Shown: piece after piece, positions 43,366-51,637 of the stretch
How positions within the stretch are numbered: the first letter of the stretch is position 1
Layout: the number at the start of each line of letters is the position of its first letter
NCBI GenBank assembly: GCA_900544265.1
Contig: UQUQ01000005.1
Span: 1-64,000 of the forward strand
Direction of reading: 5' to 3'
DNA from: an uncultured Alistipes sp.
GTDB lineage: Bacteria; Bacteroidota; Bacteroidia; Bacteroidales; Rikenellaceae
Length of the DNA stretch: 64,000 nt
Translations under genes and position numbers: made by a program
Notes under the pieces: model-generated
Seen by the model: only the letters and a program-made list of their open reading frames with translations
The model's database searches: none
What the model was told of the DNA's origin: nothing

Positions 43366-44358
43366 ATGATCCGCTGCATCGACTGGAACGGCCTGCAGGC
43401 CGTCGAATTTGCGAAGGGCGACTACACGGCGCTGCTCGTGCCCTCGGTGGGTGCGAACCTCGTGCGGCTGGCCAACACGCGGCTGGGCGTCGAGATTCTG
43501 CGCACGCCCACAGCCGACGAGATCGGGACCTTCAAGGGCCGCCCGCAGGTCTTCGGCCTGCCGGTGCTCTTCCCACCCAACCGCATTGCGGACGGACGCT
43601 ACACCTTCGAGGGGCGCACCTACCAGTACCCCATCACCATCGAGAAGGAGCACAACTACCACCACGGCATCCTCAAGAGCCAGCCGTTCGCCGTGTCGAA
43701 GGCGCTGGAGAACGACGACGAGGTGCTCATCGAGTGCCGCTACTATGCCAATGCGGGCAACGACGCCATCTACCGCAACTTCCCGCACGCCTTCAAGTGC
43801 AAGATCACCTTCCGCCTCTCGAACGAGGGGCTCGCACAGGAGATCATGTTCGCCAACCGCAGTGCGGAGCGCATGCCCGTGGGTGTGGGCTTCCACACGC
43901 CGATGCGCATCCCCTTTGCCGGCGGCACGGACGCCGACTACGTGATGCGTGTGGCCGTGGGCGAGCAGGTGGAGTTGAGCGCGCGCAACCTCCCGACGGG
44001 ACGCCGGCTGCCGCTCACGGAGCAGTTCGCGAAGCTGCGCGAGGGCGGATTGCGCGTCACGGGCTGCGATCCGATCGAGGCTGGCTTCACGCTGCGTGAG
44101 ATCGAGGTCGACGGCAAGCCCTACCGCGGCGCGCTGGTCGAGAACCTCCGCACGGGCGTAAGGACCTTCTACGAGGTCGACGACAAGACGACCTACTGGA
44201 CGATCTGGAACAACGGCGGGCACGAGCCCTACTGCTGCCCCGAGCCGCAGTCGTGGACGACGAACGCTCCGAATCTGGCCGACCCCGAAGCCGAGGGCTT
44301 CCGCAGCATCGCCCCGGGCGAGAGCTGGCGCATGGGCTTCCGTCTCTACGCAAAGTAG
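43366..44358 (+). CDS. Aldose 1-epimerase family protein
   Basis: 330 residues of the galactose-mutarotase-like beta-sandwich fold. Recognisable are LVPSVGANLVRLAN, FGLPVLFPPNRI, the histidine pair in NYHHGIL, the second catalytic histidine in GVGFHTPMRIPF, and a WTIWNNGGHEPYCCPEPQ segment near the C terminus. It is expected to interconvert alpha and beta anomers of a sugar or sugar phosphate; the substrate is not predictable. No signal peptide. It ends with a strong terminator that closes the dnaE-trxA-epimerase unit. Confidence 0.88.
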   Translation: MIRCIDWNGLQAVEFAKGDYTALLVPSVGANLVRLANTRLGVEILRTPTADEIGTFKGRPQVFGLPVLFPPNRIADGRYTFEGRTYQYPITIEKEHNYHHGILKSQPFAVSKALENDDEVLIECRYYANAGNDAIYRNFPHAFKCKITFRLSNEGLAQEIMFANRSAERMPVGVGFHTPMRIPFAGGTDADYVMRVAVGEQVELSARNLPTGRRLPLTEQFAKLREGGLRVTGCDPIEAGFTLREIEVDGKPYRGALVENLRTGVRTFYEVDDKTTYWTIWNNGGHEPYCCPEPQSWTTNAPNLADPEAEGFRSIAPGESWRMGFRLYAK

Positions 44359-44433
44359 GCGGCAGCGCGGGACAGGGCCGGGAGCCGCTTTTCGGCATCC
44401 GTCCGCATCGTCCCTTTCGGCAACCATCCGCAC

Positions 44434-44477
44434 AAAAAGAGAGGAACGGATCACAGGACCCGTTCCTCTCTTTTTTA
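44434..44477 (+). terminator. Rho-independent terminator after the epimerase gene
   Basis: AAAGAGAGGAACGG pairs with CCGTTCCTCTCTTT around a ten-base loop, with A-run before and T-run after. The convergent nitroreductase gene ends 39 bases further on and may share it. Confidence 0.9.
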
Positions 44478-44515
44478 TATATGCGACAGGAGTTACATGC
44501 GCCAGGGCGGTCGCG

Positions 44516-45034
44516 TCAGAAGTGTTCGTAGACGACCGTCTCCGCGAGGGGTTTGCGGGTCTCGGTGTGGCGGTCGGGCGACGCAGGTTCTCCGTCGCCG
44601 TAGCCGATGAGCAGGATGTTCACGGGCTCGATACCTTCCGGCAGGCCGAACTCCTCGCGCACGGCATCGGGTTTGAACATGCAGATCCACAGCGTATTGA
44701 GACCGATCGATGTGGCGCAGAGCATCATGTGGTCCGTGACGATCGAGGCGTCGATGTCGCCGACCTGCTTGCCGTCGTATTTGCGGGTCCACGCCTGCGT
44801 CGTGTCGGCGCAGACGATGATCGCCACCGGAGCGCCGAAGTCGCGCGTACAGCGGGCCAGCCGCTCCATCCCCTCCTGCGAGCGCACGACAACGAGGCGC
44901 TGCGGCTGGCGGTTCGCACCCGTGGGAGCCACACGCCCCGCTTCGAGAATGAGGTCGAGTTTTTCCTGTTCGACCGCCTGTTTTTTGTAGCTGCGGCAGG
45001 CGTACCGCTTTTTGACCAGTGAAAGAAAGTCCAT
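44516..45034 (-). CDS. Nitroreductase family protein
   Basis: 172 residues of the FMN-dependent nitroreductase fold. The N terminus MDFLSLVKKRYACRSYKKQ carries the RxSxR-type FMN phosphate contact, PTGANRQPQRLVVV is the second FMN motif, and SIVTDHMMLCATSIGLNTLWI contacts the isoalloxazine ring. The short length is typical of two-domain-less small nitroreductases of anaerobes. It is likely a cytoplasmic NAD(P)H-dependent flavin enzyme with unknown physiological acceptor. Confidence 0.9.
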   Translation of the reverse strand: MDFLSLVKKRYACRSYKKQAVEQEKLDLILEAGRVAPTGANRQPQRLVVVRSQEGMERLARCTRDFGAPVAIIVCADTTQAWTRKYDGKQVGDIDASIVTDHMMLCATSIGLNTLWICMFKPDAVREEFGLPEGIEPVNILLIGYGDGEPASPDRHTETRKPLAETVVYEHF

Positions 45035-45054
45035 ATCTTGTCAAGGATTTTCCC

Positions 45055-45062
45055 CAAAGATA
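45055..45062 (-). promoter_or_regulatory. -7 box of the nitroreductase promoter
   Basis: CAAAGATA on the plus strand is TATCTTTG on the minus strand, 20 bases before the start codon. Confidence 0.8.
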
Positions 45063-45298
45063 CGAAAAAACGGCAAACAATCCGTACCTGGGCGCCGCGG
45101 TTCCTGCACACGCTTTTCCGTTTTTTCGTCTATCCCTCTGCCCGCCGTCCTTCACCTTCGCTTGTCGGCACCTCTGCCGGCCCTCCCCTTCTACCCGACT
45201 TTCCGCCCTCTTGCCGGTAGGCTGCGTCCCGGGGCGGCGGGACGGTACGCTGTTTGTCGGCACGCCCCGGAGCCTTGCCCGCGAAGGAGTGCGCCACC
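45063..45298. other. Gene-free stretch upstream of htpG
   Basis: Part of the 355-base gap between the divergent nitroreductase and htpG genes. It is pyrimidine-rich on the plus strand around 45130-45220 and contains no supportable coding sequence. No -7 box for htpG is seen in it. Confidence 0.5.
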
Positions 45299-45327
45299 CT
45301 GTCAGTCCCGTGCTGACAGATTGACAG
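45299..45327 (+). promoter_or_regulatory. Candidate htpG control element (CTGTCAG / CTGACAG plus TTGACAG)
   Basis: CTGTCAG and CTGACAG form an inverted repeat with a seven-base spacer, and a third half-site TTGACAG follows eight bases after the second. The cluster lies 63 bases before the htpG start, which otherwise lacks a TAnnTTTG box. The position suggests a heat-shock operator or alternative promoter element; this is inference. Confidence 0.4.
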
Positions 45328-45389
45328 ATGCGGGGCGCTGGCACACGGTTTGTTGGGATGGGGGCAGACGAACAAGACAAAAACAACAT

Positions 45390-47456
45390 ATGACTATGAA
45401 AAACGGAAAAATCGGAGTGACTACGGAGAACATCTTCCCCGTAATCAAGAAATTCCTCTATTCGGACCACGAAATCTTCCTGCGCGAGCTGATCTCGAAC
45501 GCCGTCGATGCCACGCAGAAGCTCAAGACCCTCTCGTCGATCGGCGAGGTGAAGGGCGAACTGGGCGATCTGACGATCCACGTGGCCGTCGATCCGCAGA
45601 AGAAGACGCTGACGGTCACCGACCGCGGCATCGGCATGACGGCCGAGGAGGTCGACAAGTACATCAACCAGATCGCCTTCTCGGGCGCCGAGGAGTTCAT
45701 GGCCAAATACAAGAACCAGGCGATCATCGGACACTTCGGACTGGGCTTCTACTCGTCGTTCATGGTGGCCGACAAGGTCGAAATCTTCACCCGTTCCTAT
45801 AAGGAGGGTGCGAAGACCGTGCACTGGAGCTGCGAGGGTTCGCCCGAATTCGAGATGGAGGAGACCGACGAGGCGCGCGACCGCGGCACGACGATCGTCC
45901 TGCACCTGGCCGAGGATACGCAGGAGTACGCCGAGGAGTCGAAGGTTCAGGAGCTGCTCCGCAAGTACTGCCGCTTCCTGCCCGTGCCCATCGCCTTCGG
46001 CAAGGTCAAGGAGTGGAAGGACGGCAAATACGTCGACACCGAGAAGGACAACATCATCAACGACGTCGATCCGCTGTGGACGCGCAAGCCGGCCGACATC
46101 ACCGAGGAGCAATACAAGGAGTTCTACCGCGAGCTCTACCCGATGAGCGACGATCCGCTCTTCTACATCCACCTCAATATCGACTACCCGTTCCACCTGA
46201 CCGGCATCCTCTACTTCCCGAAGATCCACAACAACTTCGAGATTCAGAAGAACAAGATCCAGCTCTACTCGAACCAGGTCTACGTCACCGATCAGGTCGA
46301 GGGCATCGTGCCGGAGTACCTGACGCTGCTGCACGGCGTGATCGACTCGCCGGACATTCCGCTGAACGTCTCGCGCAGCTACCTGCAGAGCGACGCCAAC
46401 GTGAAGAAGATTTCGAGCTACATCACCCGCAAGGTGGCCGACCGGCTGCAGGAGCTCTTCAACACGATGCGACCGGACTATGAGGCCAAGTGGGACGATC
46501 TGAAGATCTTTATCCAGTACGGCATCCTGACCGACGAGAAGTTCGCCGAGAAGGCCACCGACTTCATGCTCTGGAAGAACGTCGACGGCAAGTATTTCAC
46601 GCCGAAGGAGTACACCGAGAAGGTCAAGGAGAACCAGACGGACAAGAACAAGACCGTGGTCTTCCTCTATGTGGACGACCCCGTCGAGAAGCACACGTCG
46701 CTCGAAGCCGCCCGTGCCAAGGGCTACGACGTGCTGGTGATGGACGGCCAGCTCGACAACCACTACATCAACTGGTACGAGTCGAAGAACAAGGAGGTGC
46801 GCTTCGCCCGCGTGGACAGCGACGTCATCGAGAAGCTCATCCAGAAGGACGAGGATATCAAGATGTCGCTTACGGAGGGCCAGCAGGAGATTCTGACGCC
46901 CGTCTTCGAGAGCCAGATGCCCAAGGACGAGAAGATTCACTACCACATCTCGTTCGAGGCCATGTCGCCCGACGAGGCGCCCGTGGTCATCACGCAGAAT
47001 GAGTTCATGCGCCGTATGAAGGAGATGGCGGCCATGGGAGGCGGCGGCATGAGCCAGTTCTACGGCCAGATGCCCGACAACTTCACGATCGCCGTGAACG
47101 GCAACCACCCCATCGTCATCGACATCCTCGCCGACGTGGAGAAGGCCTACGGCGACAAGCTGAAGACGATTACCAAGAAGATCGATGCGGCCGTTGCCGA
47201 GGAGAAGCGCTTCGACGAGGTCATCAAGGGCAAGAAGGAGGAGGAGCTCTCGGCCGAGGAGAAATCCACGCGCGAGGAGCTGTCGAAGAAGGTCGTCACG
47301 CTGCGCGACGAGCGCAACGAGCGGCTGCGCGAGATCGGCGGCGAGAACAAGCTCGTCAAGCAGATCATCGACCTGGCCCTGCTGACCAACGGCATGCTCA
47401 AGGGCAAGAACCTGACGGATTTCATCCAGCGTTCGATCTCGCTGATCGAGAAATAG
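45390..47456 (+). CDS. htpG: Molecular chaperone HtpG (Hsp90)
   Basis: 688 residues. The GHKL ATPase domain has the E-N pair in FLRELISNAVDATQKLK, DRGIGMT and GHFGLGFYSSFMVADKVE. The middle domain contains FYIHLNIDYPFHLTGILYFPK and the catalytic-loop arginine region NVSRSYLQSD, and a C-terminal dimerisation domain follows, with a charged stretch near residues 600-640. It is cytosolic. The ATG at 45390 (MTMKNGKIGVTTENIFP) fits; a second ATG two codons later is possible. The open frame upstream to 45012 has no Hsp90 similarity. Confidence 0.96.
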   Translation: MTMKNGKIGVTTENIFPVIKKFLYSDHEIFLRELISNAVDATQKLKTLSSIGEVKGELGDLTIHVAVDPQKKTLTVTDRGIGMTAEEVDKYINQIAFSGAEEFMAKYKNQAIIGHFGLGFYSSFMVADKVEIFTRSYKEGAKTVHWSCEGSPEFEMEETDEARDRGTTIVLHLAEDTQEYAEESKVQELLRKYCRFLPVPIAFGKVKEWKDGKYVDTEKDNIINDVDPLWTRKPADITEEQYKEFYRELYPMSDDPLFYIHLNIDYPFHLTGILYFPKIHNNFEIQKNKIQLYSNQVYVTDQVEGIVPEYLTLLHGVIDSPDIPLNVSRSYLQSDANVKKISSYITRKVADRLQELFNTMRPDYEAKWDDLKIFIQYGILTDEKFAEKATDFMLWKNVDGKYFTPKEYTEKVKENQTDKNKTVVFLYVDDPVEKHTSLEAARAKGYDVLVMDGQLDNHYINWYESKNKEVRFARVDSDVIEKLIQKDEDIKMSLTEGQQEILTPVFESQMPKDEKIHYHISFEAMSPDEAPVVITQNEFMRRMKEMAAMGGGGMSQFYGQMPDNFTIAVNGNHPIVIDILADVEKAYGDKLKTITKKIDAAVAEEKRFDEVIKGKKEEELSAEEKSTREELSKKVVTLRDERNERLREIGGENKLVKQIIDLALLTNGMLKGKNLTDFIQRSISLIEK

Positions 47457-47493
47457 CCGCGGAGGTGGCGGGCATCCCGCTGCCGGACGCTTC

Positions 47494-47537
47494 AAAAAGG
47501 GAGCGGACCTCATGTTTGAGGTCCGCTCCTTTTTTTG
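47494..47537. terminator. Strong terminator between htpG and the convergent lipoprotein gene
   Basis: AAAAAGGGAGCGGACCTCA and TGAGGTCCGCTCC pair around a four-base loop, with an A-run on one side and a T-run on the other, so it can work for both strands. Confidence 0.92.
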
Positions 47538-47568
47538 TGCCTTCTGCCGGTTCTGCCGGCCGGGGCTC

Positions 47569-49011
47569 CTACCGGCGCATCAACGGGCGCTTCGATGCCG
47601 GCAGCGTGCGGGGACCGGTGCTCTTCAGCAGGCGGGCCCCCGTGCCGGCCTGTTGCAGGGACGCGGCGCCGCTGCCGTAGGCCGTGCCGTCGTAAAAGGC
47701 GAGCGGCCCGGTGTACGATCCCCGGAAGATGCCTTTGTAGGTGTTGTCCCGGAACTCGAAGTCGATGGTGTAGTTGTCCCCCTCGCGACCGATGACGGCC
47801 GTCCCCACGGTGGCTCCGTAGTAGGGAGTCATGTCCAGGATGTACCACGTACCCAGGCAGTAGCCGTTCTGCGTGAATCCCGGCACGGCCGTGTAGGGCA
47901 CGAACGACGCCTCCTCGATGACGTCGAATATCTCGTAGGTGCCGGGCGTGATCTCCCGCGTGGCCGACGATGCCGTGTTGACCTCGAGTTGCAGCATGTG
48001 GCCCGTGCCGTCGAACGTGTTGAAGTCGAACGTATCCTCGGCCAGGTAGATCGTCCAGTTGGCATAGTCCGTGCCGGTGTCGCCGTAGGCCTGACCGTAG
48101 TAGTCCATCTCGCCGTGCGTGAAGACCCCGTCGAGCTCAACCGTCGTGTAGTCGTCCCCGCCGCCGAGGTTGCGGCCGTCCTCGAGCGGAATGGGTCCCG
48201 TGTAGGTGAAGCTGAAGCGGCGGCCCCCGGCCGTCAGGTCGGCCGTCACCGCATATTCCGATCCGGAGCGCGAAATGTCGACGGTCCCCTCCTCGGCCAT
48301 AAGGTAGGTCGGCGTTCCGCCGCTCTCGCAGATGTAAACAAATGTGCCAATGATTCCCCAATCACCCATGTCAACGCCGGTAGACCAGGTGAAACTCTGA
48401 TCCTGATCGTCTTCAAGCAGCGGTATGTAAGTTCCTTCGGGTACAGTTGTGGCTCCGGTTGGTGGAAGATTCAGATCAAGCCACAATGCCATGCCATCAC
48501 CAGAAAGGCTTACATTGTCTTGTACTACATTGCCCGAGAGGAAGTAGACATAGTCGTTGTCATACCCCGTTCCCCACTGATCGCCGAAGTAGTACCCGCC
48601 GGCCCGTGTCATCAGGACAGTCTCCTCGTCGCCGCCCGTCGAGGATTCGGTAACCGTAACCTCGCACGTGGCGGTATATCCGCCGTCGGTTGTCGTGACG
48701 GTCAGCAGCGTCGTTCCGGCGGCTATGGCACGGATGTTCCCCTCCTCGACAACGGCAACCATCCCGTCGCCGGTACTCCAGGTGCAGCTCCTGTCCGTCG
48801 CGTTTTCCGGCAGGACCGTCACCTTCACCGGCACGACATCGCCCGGGGCGCAGACAACGCTCTCGGGGTCCACGCGGACGCCCAACACGGCTACCTTTTT
48901 CGAGCCGTTGTCTCCGTCCTCCTTCTCGGTGCAGGAGCTCATAAACAACGGAAGCGCCGTCAGCAGCCACACGGCGGCGCACAGGCGGAGTGTGAATCCA
49001 AATTGTTTCAT
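47569..49011 (-). CDS. Lipoprotein with a BIG2 domain and two related beta-rich lobes
   Basis: 480 residues. A signal peptide with lipobox LFMSSC is followed by a bacterial Ig-like (BIG2) domain at about residues 40-125 (VRVDPESVVCAPGDVVPVKV, ATDRSCTWSTGD, ITLTVTTTDGGYTATCEVTV-like strand pattern). Two lobes of about 140 residues then share a pattern: a Y/W-rich strand, LxLNLPPTG..TVPEGTY against LQLEVNTAS..ITPGTYEI, and GTVDISRSGSEYAVTADL..FSFTYTGPI against GTAVIGREGDNYTIDFEF..IFRGSYTGPL. It probably sits on the cell surface. Function is unknown. The segment coding the first lobe is visibly less GC-rich than the rest. Confidence 0.8.
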   Translation of the reverse strand: MKQFGFTLRLCAAVWLLTALPLFMSSCTEKEDGDNGSKKVAVLGVRVDPESVVCAPGDVVPVKVTVLPENATDRSCTWSTGDGMVAVVEEGNIRAIAAGTTLLTVTTTDGGYTATCEVTVTESSTGGDEETVLMTRAGGYYFGDQWGTGYDNDYVYFLSGNVVQDNVSLSGDGMALWLDLNLPPTGATTVPEGTYIPLLEDDQDQSFTWSTGVDMGDWGIIGTFVYICESGGTPTYLMAEEGTVDISRSGSEYAVTADLTAGGRRFSFTYTGPIPLEDGRNLGGGDDYTTVELDGVFTHGEMDYYGQAYGDTGTDYANWTIYLAEDTFDFNTFDGTGHMLQLEVNTASSATREITPGTYEIFDVIEEASFVPYTAVPGFTQNGYCLGTWYILDMTPYYGATVGTAVIGREGDNYTIDFEFRDNTYKGIFRGSYTGPLAFYDGTAYGSGAASLQQAGTGARLLKSTGPRTLPASKRPLMRR

Positions 49012-49039
49012 GTGTAGATCTGTTTGAGTGAGTATGTTT

Positions 49040-49047
49040 CAAATATA
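49040..49047 (-). promoter_or_regulatory. -7 box of the BIG2 lipoprotein gene
   Basis: CAAATATA on the plus strand is TATATTTG on the minus strand, 28 bases before the start codon. Confidence 0.75.
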
Positions 49048-49400
49048 CGAAAATATCCCTTTTCGGAGAAATGCTGCCGGACAAAAAGGATCAAAAGAGT
49101 TTGCCGCGAGCCTTCGGCAACCTAAACCGCCGGTCCCGCGACCGGAAAATCAACAACTTCGATCCCTTGCGGCTGCCGGATACGGAGCATCATGAGCCGG
49201 TTCAACTGATGAGGACCACAGGACGTTGCGAGCCGCCGCAGCCCGAGGGCCTGTGCCGTATATTGACGCCCGACGGACCGGACAAGAAGGGAGCGGGCCT
49301 CCAACTTGTATCTGCCGGGATCGGGAACCTGTCATCCCGACAACGCCAGGCATAGGGGCATGCCCTTTCCAAAACCGGATCTGTTTGTCGGGGTTGTCTG
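49048..49400. other. Gene-free stretch of about 350 bases
   Basis: It lies upstream of the BIG2 lipoprotein promoter and downstream of the S41-like gene on the same strand. A 94-codon plus-strand frame (49071-49355) gives a polar protein without recognisable motifs and is not supported as a gene. I see no clear terminator for the long operon that ends here and no RNA signature. Confidence 0.5.
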
Positions 49401-51098
49401 TCAGATACCGGCACCGTTCAGATAGTCGATTGCCGCCTGCATCTGCTCGTCTCGGCCTTGCATCAACCCTTCGGCTGTCGGCTCAACCACCATGTCAATC
49501 TTCACGCCGTGGCGCTGGGCGTTCTGCCCGTCGGGATAGTATACGCCGAGACCGGTGAGGTTGAATGCCGCATACGGCAGCTGGACACGCGTTCCATTTC
49601 CGTCGGCTCCGGCCGTTTGACTGCCAATCGTCATGGCTCCCGGAATTGTTTGCAGGAACATGGTAAAGTATTCGGACATCGACTGCGAACAGGCGTCGAC
49701 CAGCAGTACAACCCGCCCCCTGAAAAGCCGATCGGGATCGAACGTCCGGGCTGTTGACTGCACCCTGCGCGTCGCGGTTCCCGGAATATCCGCCAGCGGC
49801 AGCAGTATGGCAATTGCCTCCCGGGCCTCGGAAAAGAGGTATTTGGGAAGCATATCGTGAATTACATTGTAGTCGGCAGGATATGCCCGCATGTCGATAA
49901 TCAGTTTGTCATGCTCTTGCAGAAAATCTTCGAGCCTGCTTTCGTCGGCGCACGTGAGTGTGCCGATGCGGATGCAGGCCACGCCATCCGCCACCTCTTC
50001 AAACGTCGGCTTTTCGGGTGTATACAGGCTTGTGTAGATTCGTCCGACAAACTCCTCTCCGTCGACCGTAGGGAGGATTGACGTGCGAATCTCCCCGTTG
50101 CTCCGATACTCGACCTGCACCTCGTTCCGTGCCGTCAGCAGTGATGCATAGGAGCCGTCGCGCATGAGTGAAGCGCTATTGGAGTGCGGTATATAGGGCG
50201 TGAGAGCCGCCAGCCGGTCGACGGGTCTATGGCCGTCGATGAGGAGAATCTCGTCGCCGACACGGAAATCATTGGGTACAAGCGTACAGGTATCCGTAAC
50301 GAACAGACGCTCTTCGGCAAAGCGGCATACGACGGGTGCAAATCGTCCGCCGAAGAGCGGGATAAACCACGAATTGACATGCGTATCGCACAGTTCGGAT
50401 ACCATGCGGGAATAGAGCGCCATAAAGTTGACCGAACGGTCGAATGCCATGGCCGTATAGTCAGAAAGCACCTCGTCCCACGGACGGTCCGTTAGATTGC
50501 GGTTGGGGGAATAGCTGTCGACGGCATTCCAGAATTTGGCCACACCGAGCAGTCTGTATGCGATGTCTTCGTCCGGAATATCGGTATATTCCGGTTCGAC
50601 GTATGAGACATTGACGGGAGTCTGTTCAACATAACAGTTTTTGCCCGGATCGGCCTGACGTATTTCAGACAACAGGCGGCTTAAAGGCTTTCCGAGAAGC
50701 AGCGTGTCGGAAATCCATCCGAAGTCGTTGAAGACCTCGAGCCGCTCGTTGTGGTCGGCACGTACGGAAAAGGGTCCCAACGCGGCAATCCAGTCAGCAT
50801 ATATTCCGTTGTGTGTCGAGTCCGGCGCATGAAGGATGCGGTTCAGAAGGGTGAAATATTCGGCATCCGCATCCAATGATTTATCGGAAAAAGCAGGATG
50901 GTGATATTTGACAAAACCCCAGATTCGGGCAACCTGTACCGCAGCGGCGAGTTGTGCGCTGTCGGGTGTCTCGGGGAGTGTCAGCTCCGCCCGAGCCTCC
51001 TCTGCCGAAAGTGATTTTACGGAGCCCCCTCCGCAACAAACGAATGCAAGGGCAAGGGTGAGAAGAGCGGTCGGGAAGGTGAACAGGGCTCTTTTCAT
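49401..51098 (-). CDS. S41-family-like peptidase lipoprotein
   Basis: 565 residues with a lipoprotein-type leader (MKRALFTFPTALLTLALAFVCC). The region VAVQVARIWGFVKYHHPAF-like near residue 50 and the FWNAVDSYSPNRNLTDRPWDEVL segment are seen in Bacteroidota S41 proteins. A PDZ-like part (LVPNDFRVGDEILLIDG) precedes the peptidase core, where DACSQSMSEYFTMFLQ supplies the probable serine nucleophile and TIGSQTAGADGNGT the oxyanion-side loop. The CtpA-type lysine is not apparent, so a tricorn-like variant or an inactive form is possible. Base composition and codon use are less GC-biased than in the genes upstream, suggesting accessory origin. Confidence 0.78.
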   Translation of the reverse strand: MKRALFTFPTALLTLALAFVCCGGGSVKSLSAEEARAELTLPETPDSAQLAAAVQVARIWGFVKYHHPAFSDKSLDADAEYFTLLNRILHAPDSTHNGIYADWIAALGPFSVRADHNERLEVFNDFGWISDTLLLGKPLSRLLSEIRQADPGKNCYVEQTPVNVSYVEPEYTDIPDEDIAYRLLGVAKFWNAVDSYSPNRNLTDRPWDEVLSDYTAMAFDRSVNFMALYSRMVSELCDTHVNSWFIPLFGGRFAPVVCRFAEERLFVTDTCTLVPNDFRVGDEILLIDGHRPVDRLAALTPYIPHSNSASLMRDGSYASLLTARNEVQVEYRSNGEIRTSILPTVDGEEFVGRIYTSLYTPEKPTFEEVADGVACIRIGTLTCADESRLEDFLQEHDKLIIDMRAYPADYNVIHDMLPKYLFSEAREAIAILLPLADIPGTATRRVQSTARTFDPDRLFRGRVVLLVDACSQSMSEYFTMFLQTIPGAMTIGSQTAGADGNGTRVQLPYAAFNLTGLGVYYPDGQNAQRHGVKIDMVVEPTAEGLMQGRDEQMQAAIDYLNGAGI

Positions 51099-51133
51099 TT
51101 GTCAGTATATTTGCTGTTGGAACATTGTGCAGC

Positions 51134-51547
51134 CTACTCCTCGGTCCAGTGGGCACGGATCAGGTCGAGGTACCACTCCGGACAGCGGCACGGACGGCGC
51201 GTATCGCTGTGGATGAAGCCCAGCTGCGTCATGCCGGTGTTGATGAGCTGTCCCTGCTCGTTGTAGATTTCGTAGAAGAAGTTGATGCGCGTCGTGGGCA
51301 GCTCCCGGAGGATAATCCGTACGGTGAGCAGTTCGTCGTAGTAGGCCGGCTTGCGGTACTTCGACTGCACCTCGAGGATCGGCATCATGATCCCCCGCTT
51401 CTCCACCTCGGCGAAGGACATGCCCAGAGCGCGCAGCATCTCGCTGCGGGCCGCTTCGTAGTAGCAGATGTAGTTCGAGTGGTGGCAGATGCCCATCTGA
51501 TCGGTGTGCTTGTACCACACGCGGATTTTGCAATCGTGGCTTATCAT
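51134..51547 (-). CDS. YbgC/FadM-like acyl-CoA thioesterase
   Basis: 137 residues of a single hotdog domain. The 4HBT-type active-site helix is RVWYKHTDQMGICHHSNYICYYEAARSEML with the aspartate in TDQMG. The rest (EVQSKYRKPAYYDELLTVRI, INFFYEIYNEQGQLINTGMTQLGFI) follows the family. It hydrolyses acyl-CoA thioesters in the cytoplasm; substrate length cannot be told. It belongs to the tail of the dnaN gene chain, 90 bases after the FAD synthetase gene. Confidence 0.9.
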   Translation of the reverse strand: MISHDCKIRVWYKHTDQMGICHHSNYICYYEAARSEMLRALGMSFAEVEKRGIMMPILEVQSKYRKPAYYDELLTVRIILRELPTTRINFFYEIYNEQGQLINTGMTQLGFIHSDTRRPCRCPEWYLDLIRAHWTEE

Positions 51548-51637
51548 CTTGTAACTGTTTTGTGTGCTTCTTTTTCCTGAAGACGGAAATTCCGCCTTAC
51601 GCCCGGACCCGTCACACGGCGGCCGCTGCCACCCGGC

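Noticed and set aside
45012..45389. N-terminal extension of htpG
   Set aside because: The sequence has no Hsp90 similarity and overlaps the nitroreductase promoter; the normal HtpG N terminus starts at 45390.
49071..49355. 94-codon plus-strand frame in the gap before the BIG2 lipoprotein gene
   Set aside because: No promoter, no recognisable motif and atypical composition for a protein; chance open frame is likelier.
51548..51637. Frameshifted riboflavin-kinase domain after the FAD synthetase
   Set aside because: Only 90 bases separate the gene from the thioesterase gene and no frame shows flavokinase motifs, so the domain is truly absent at this locus.
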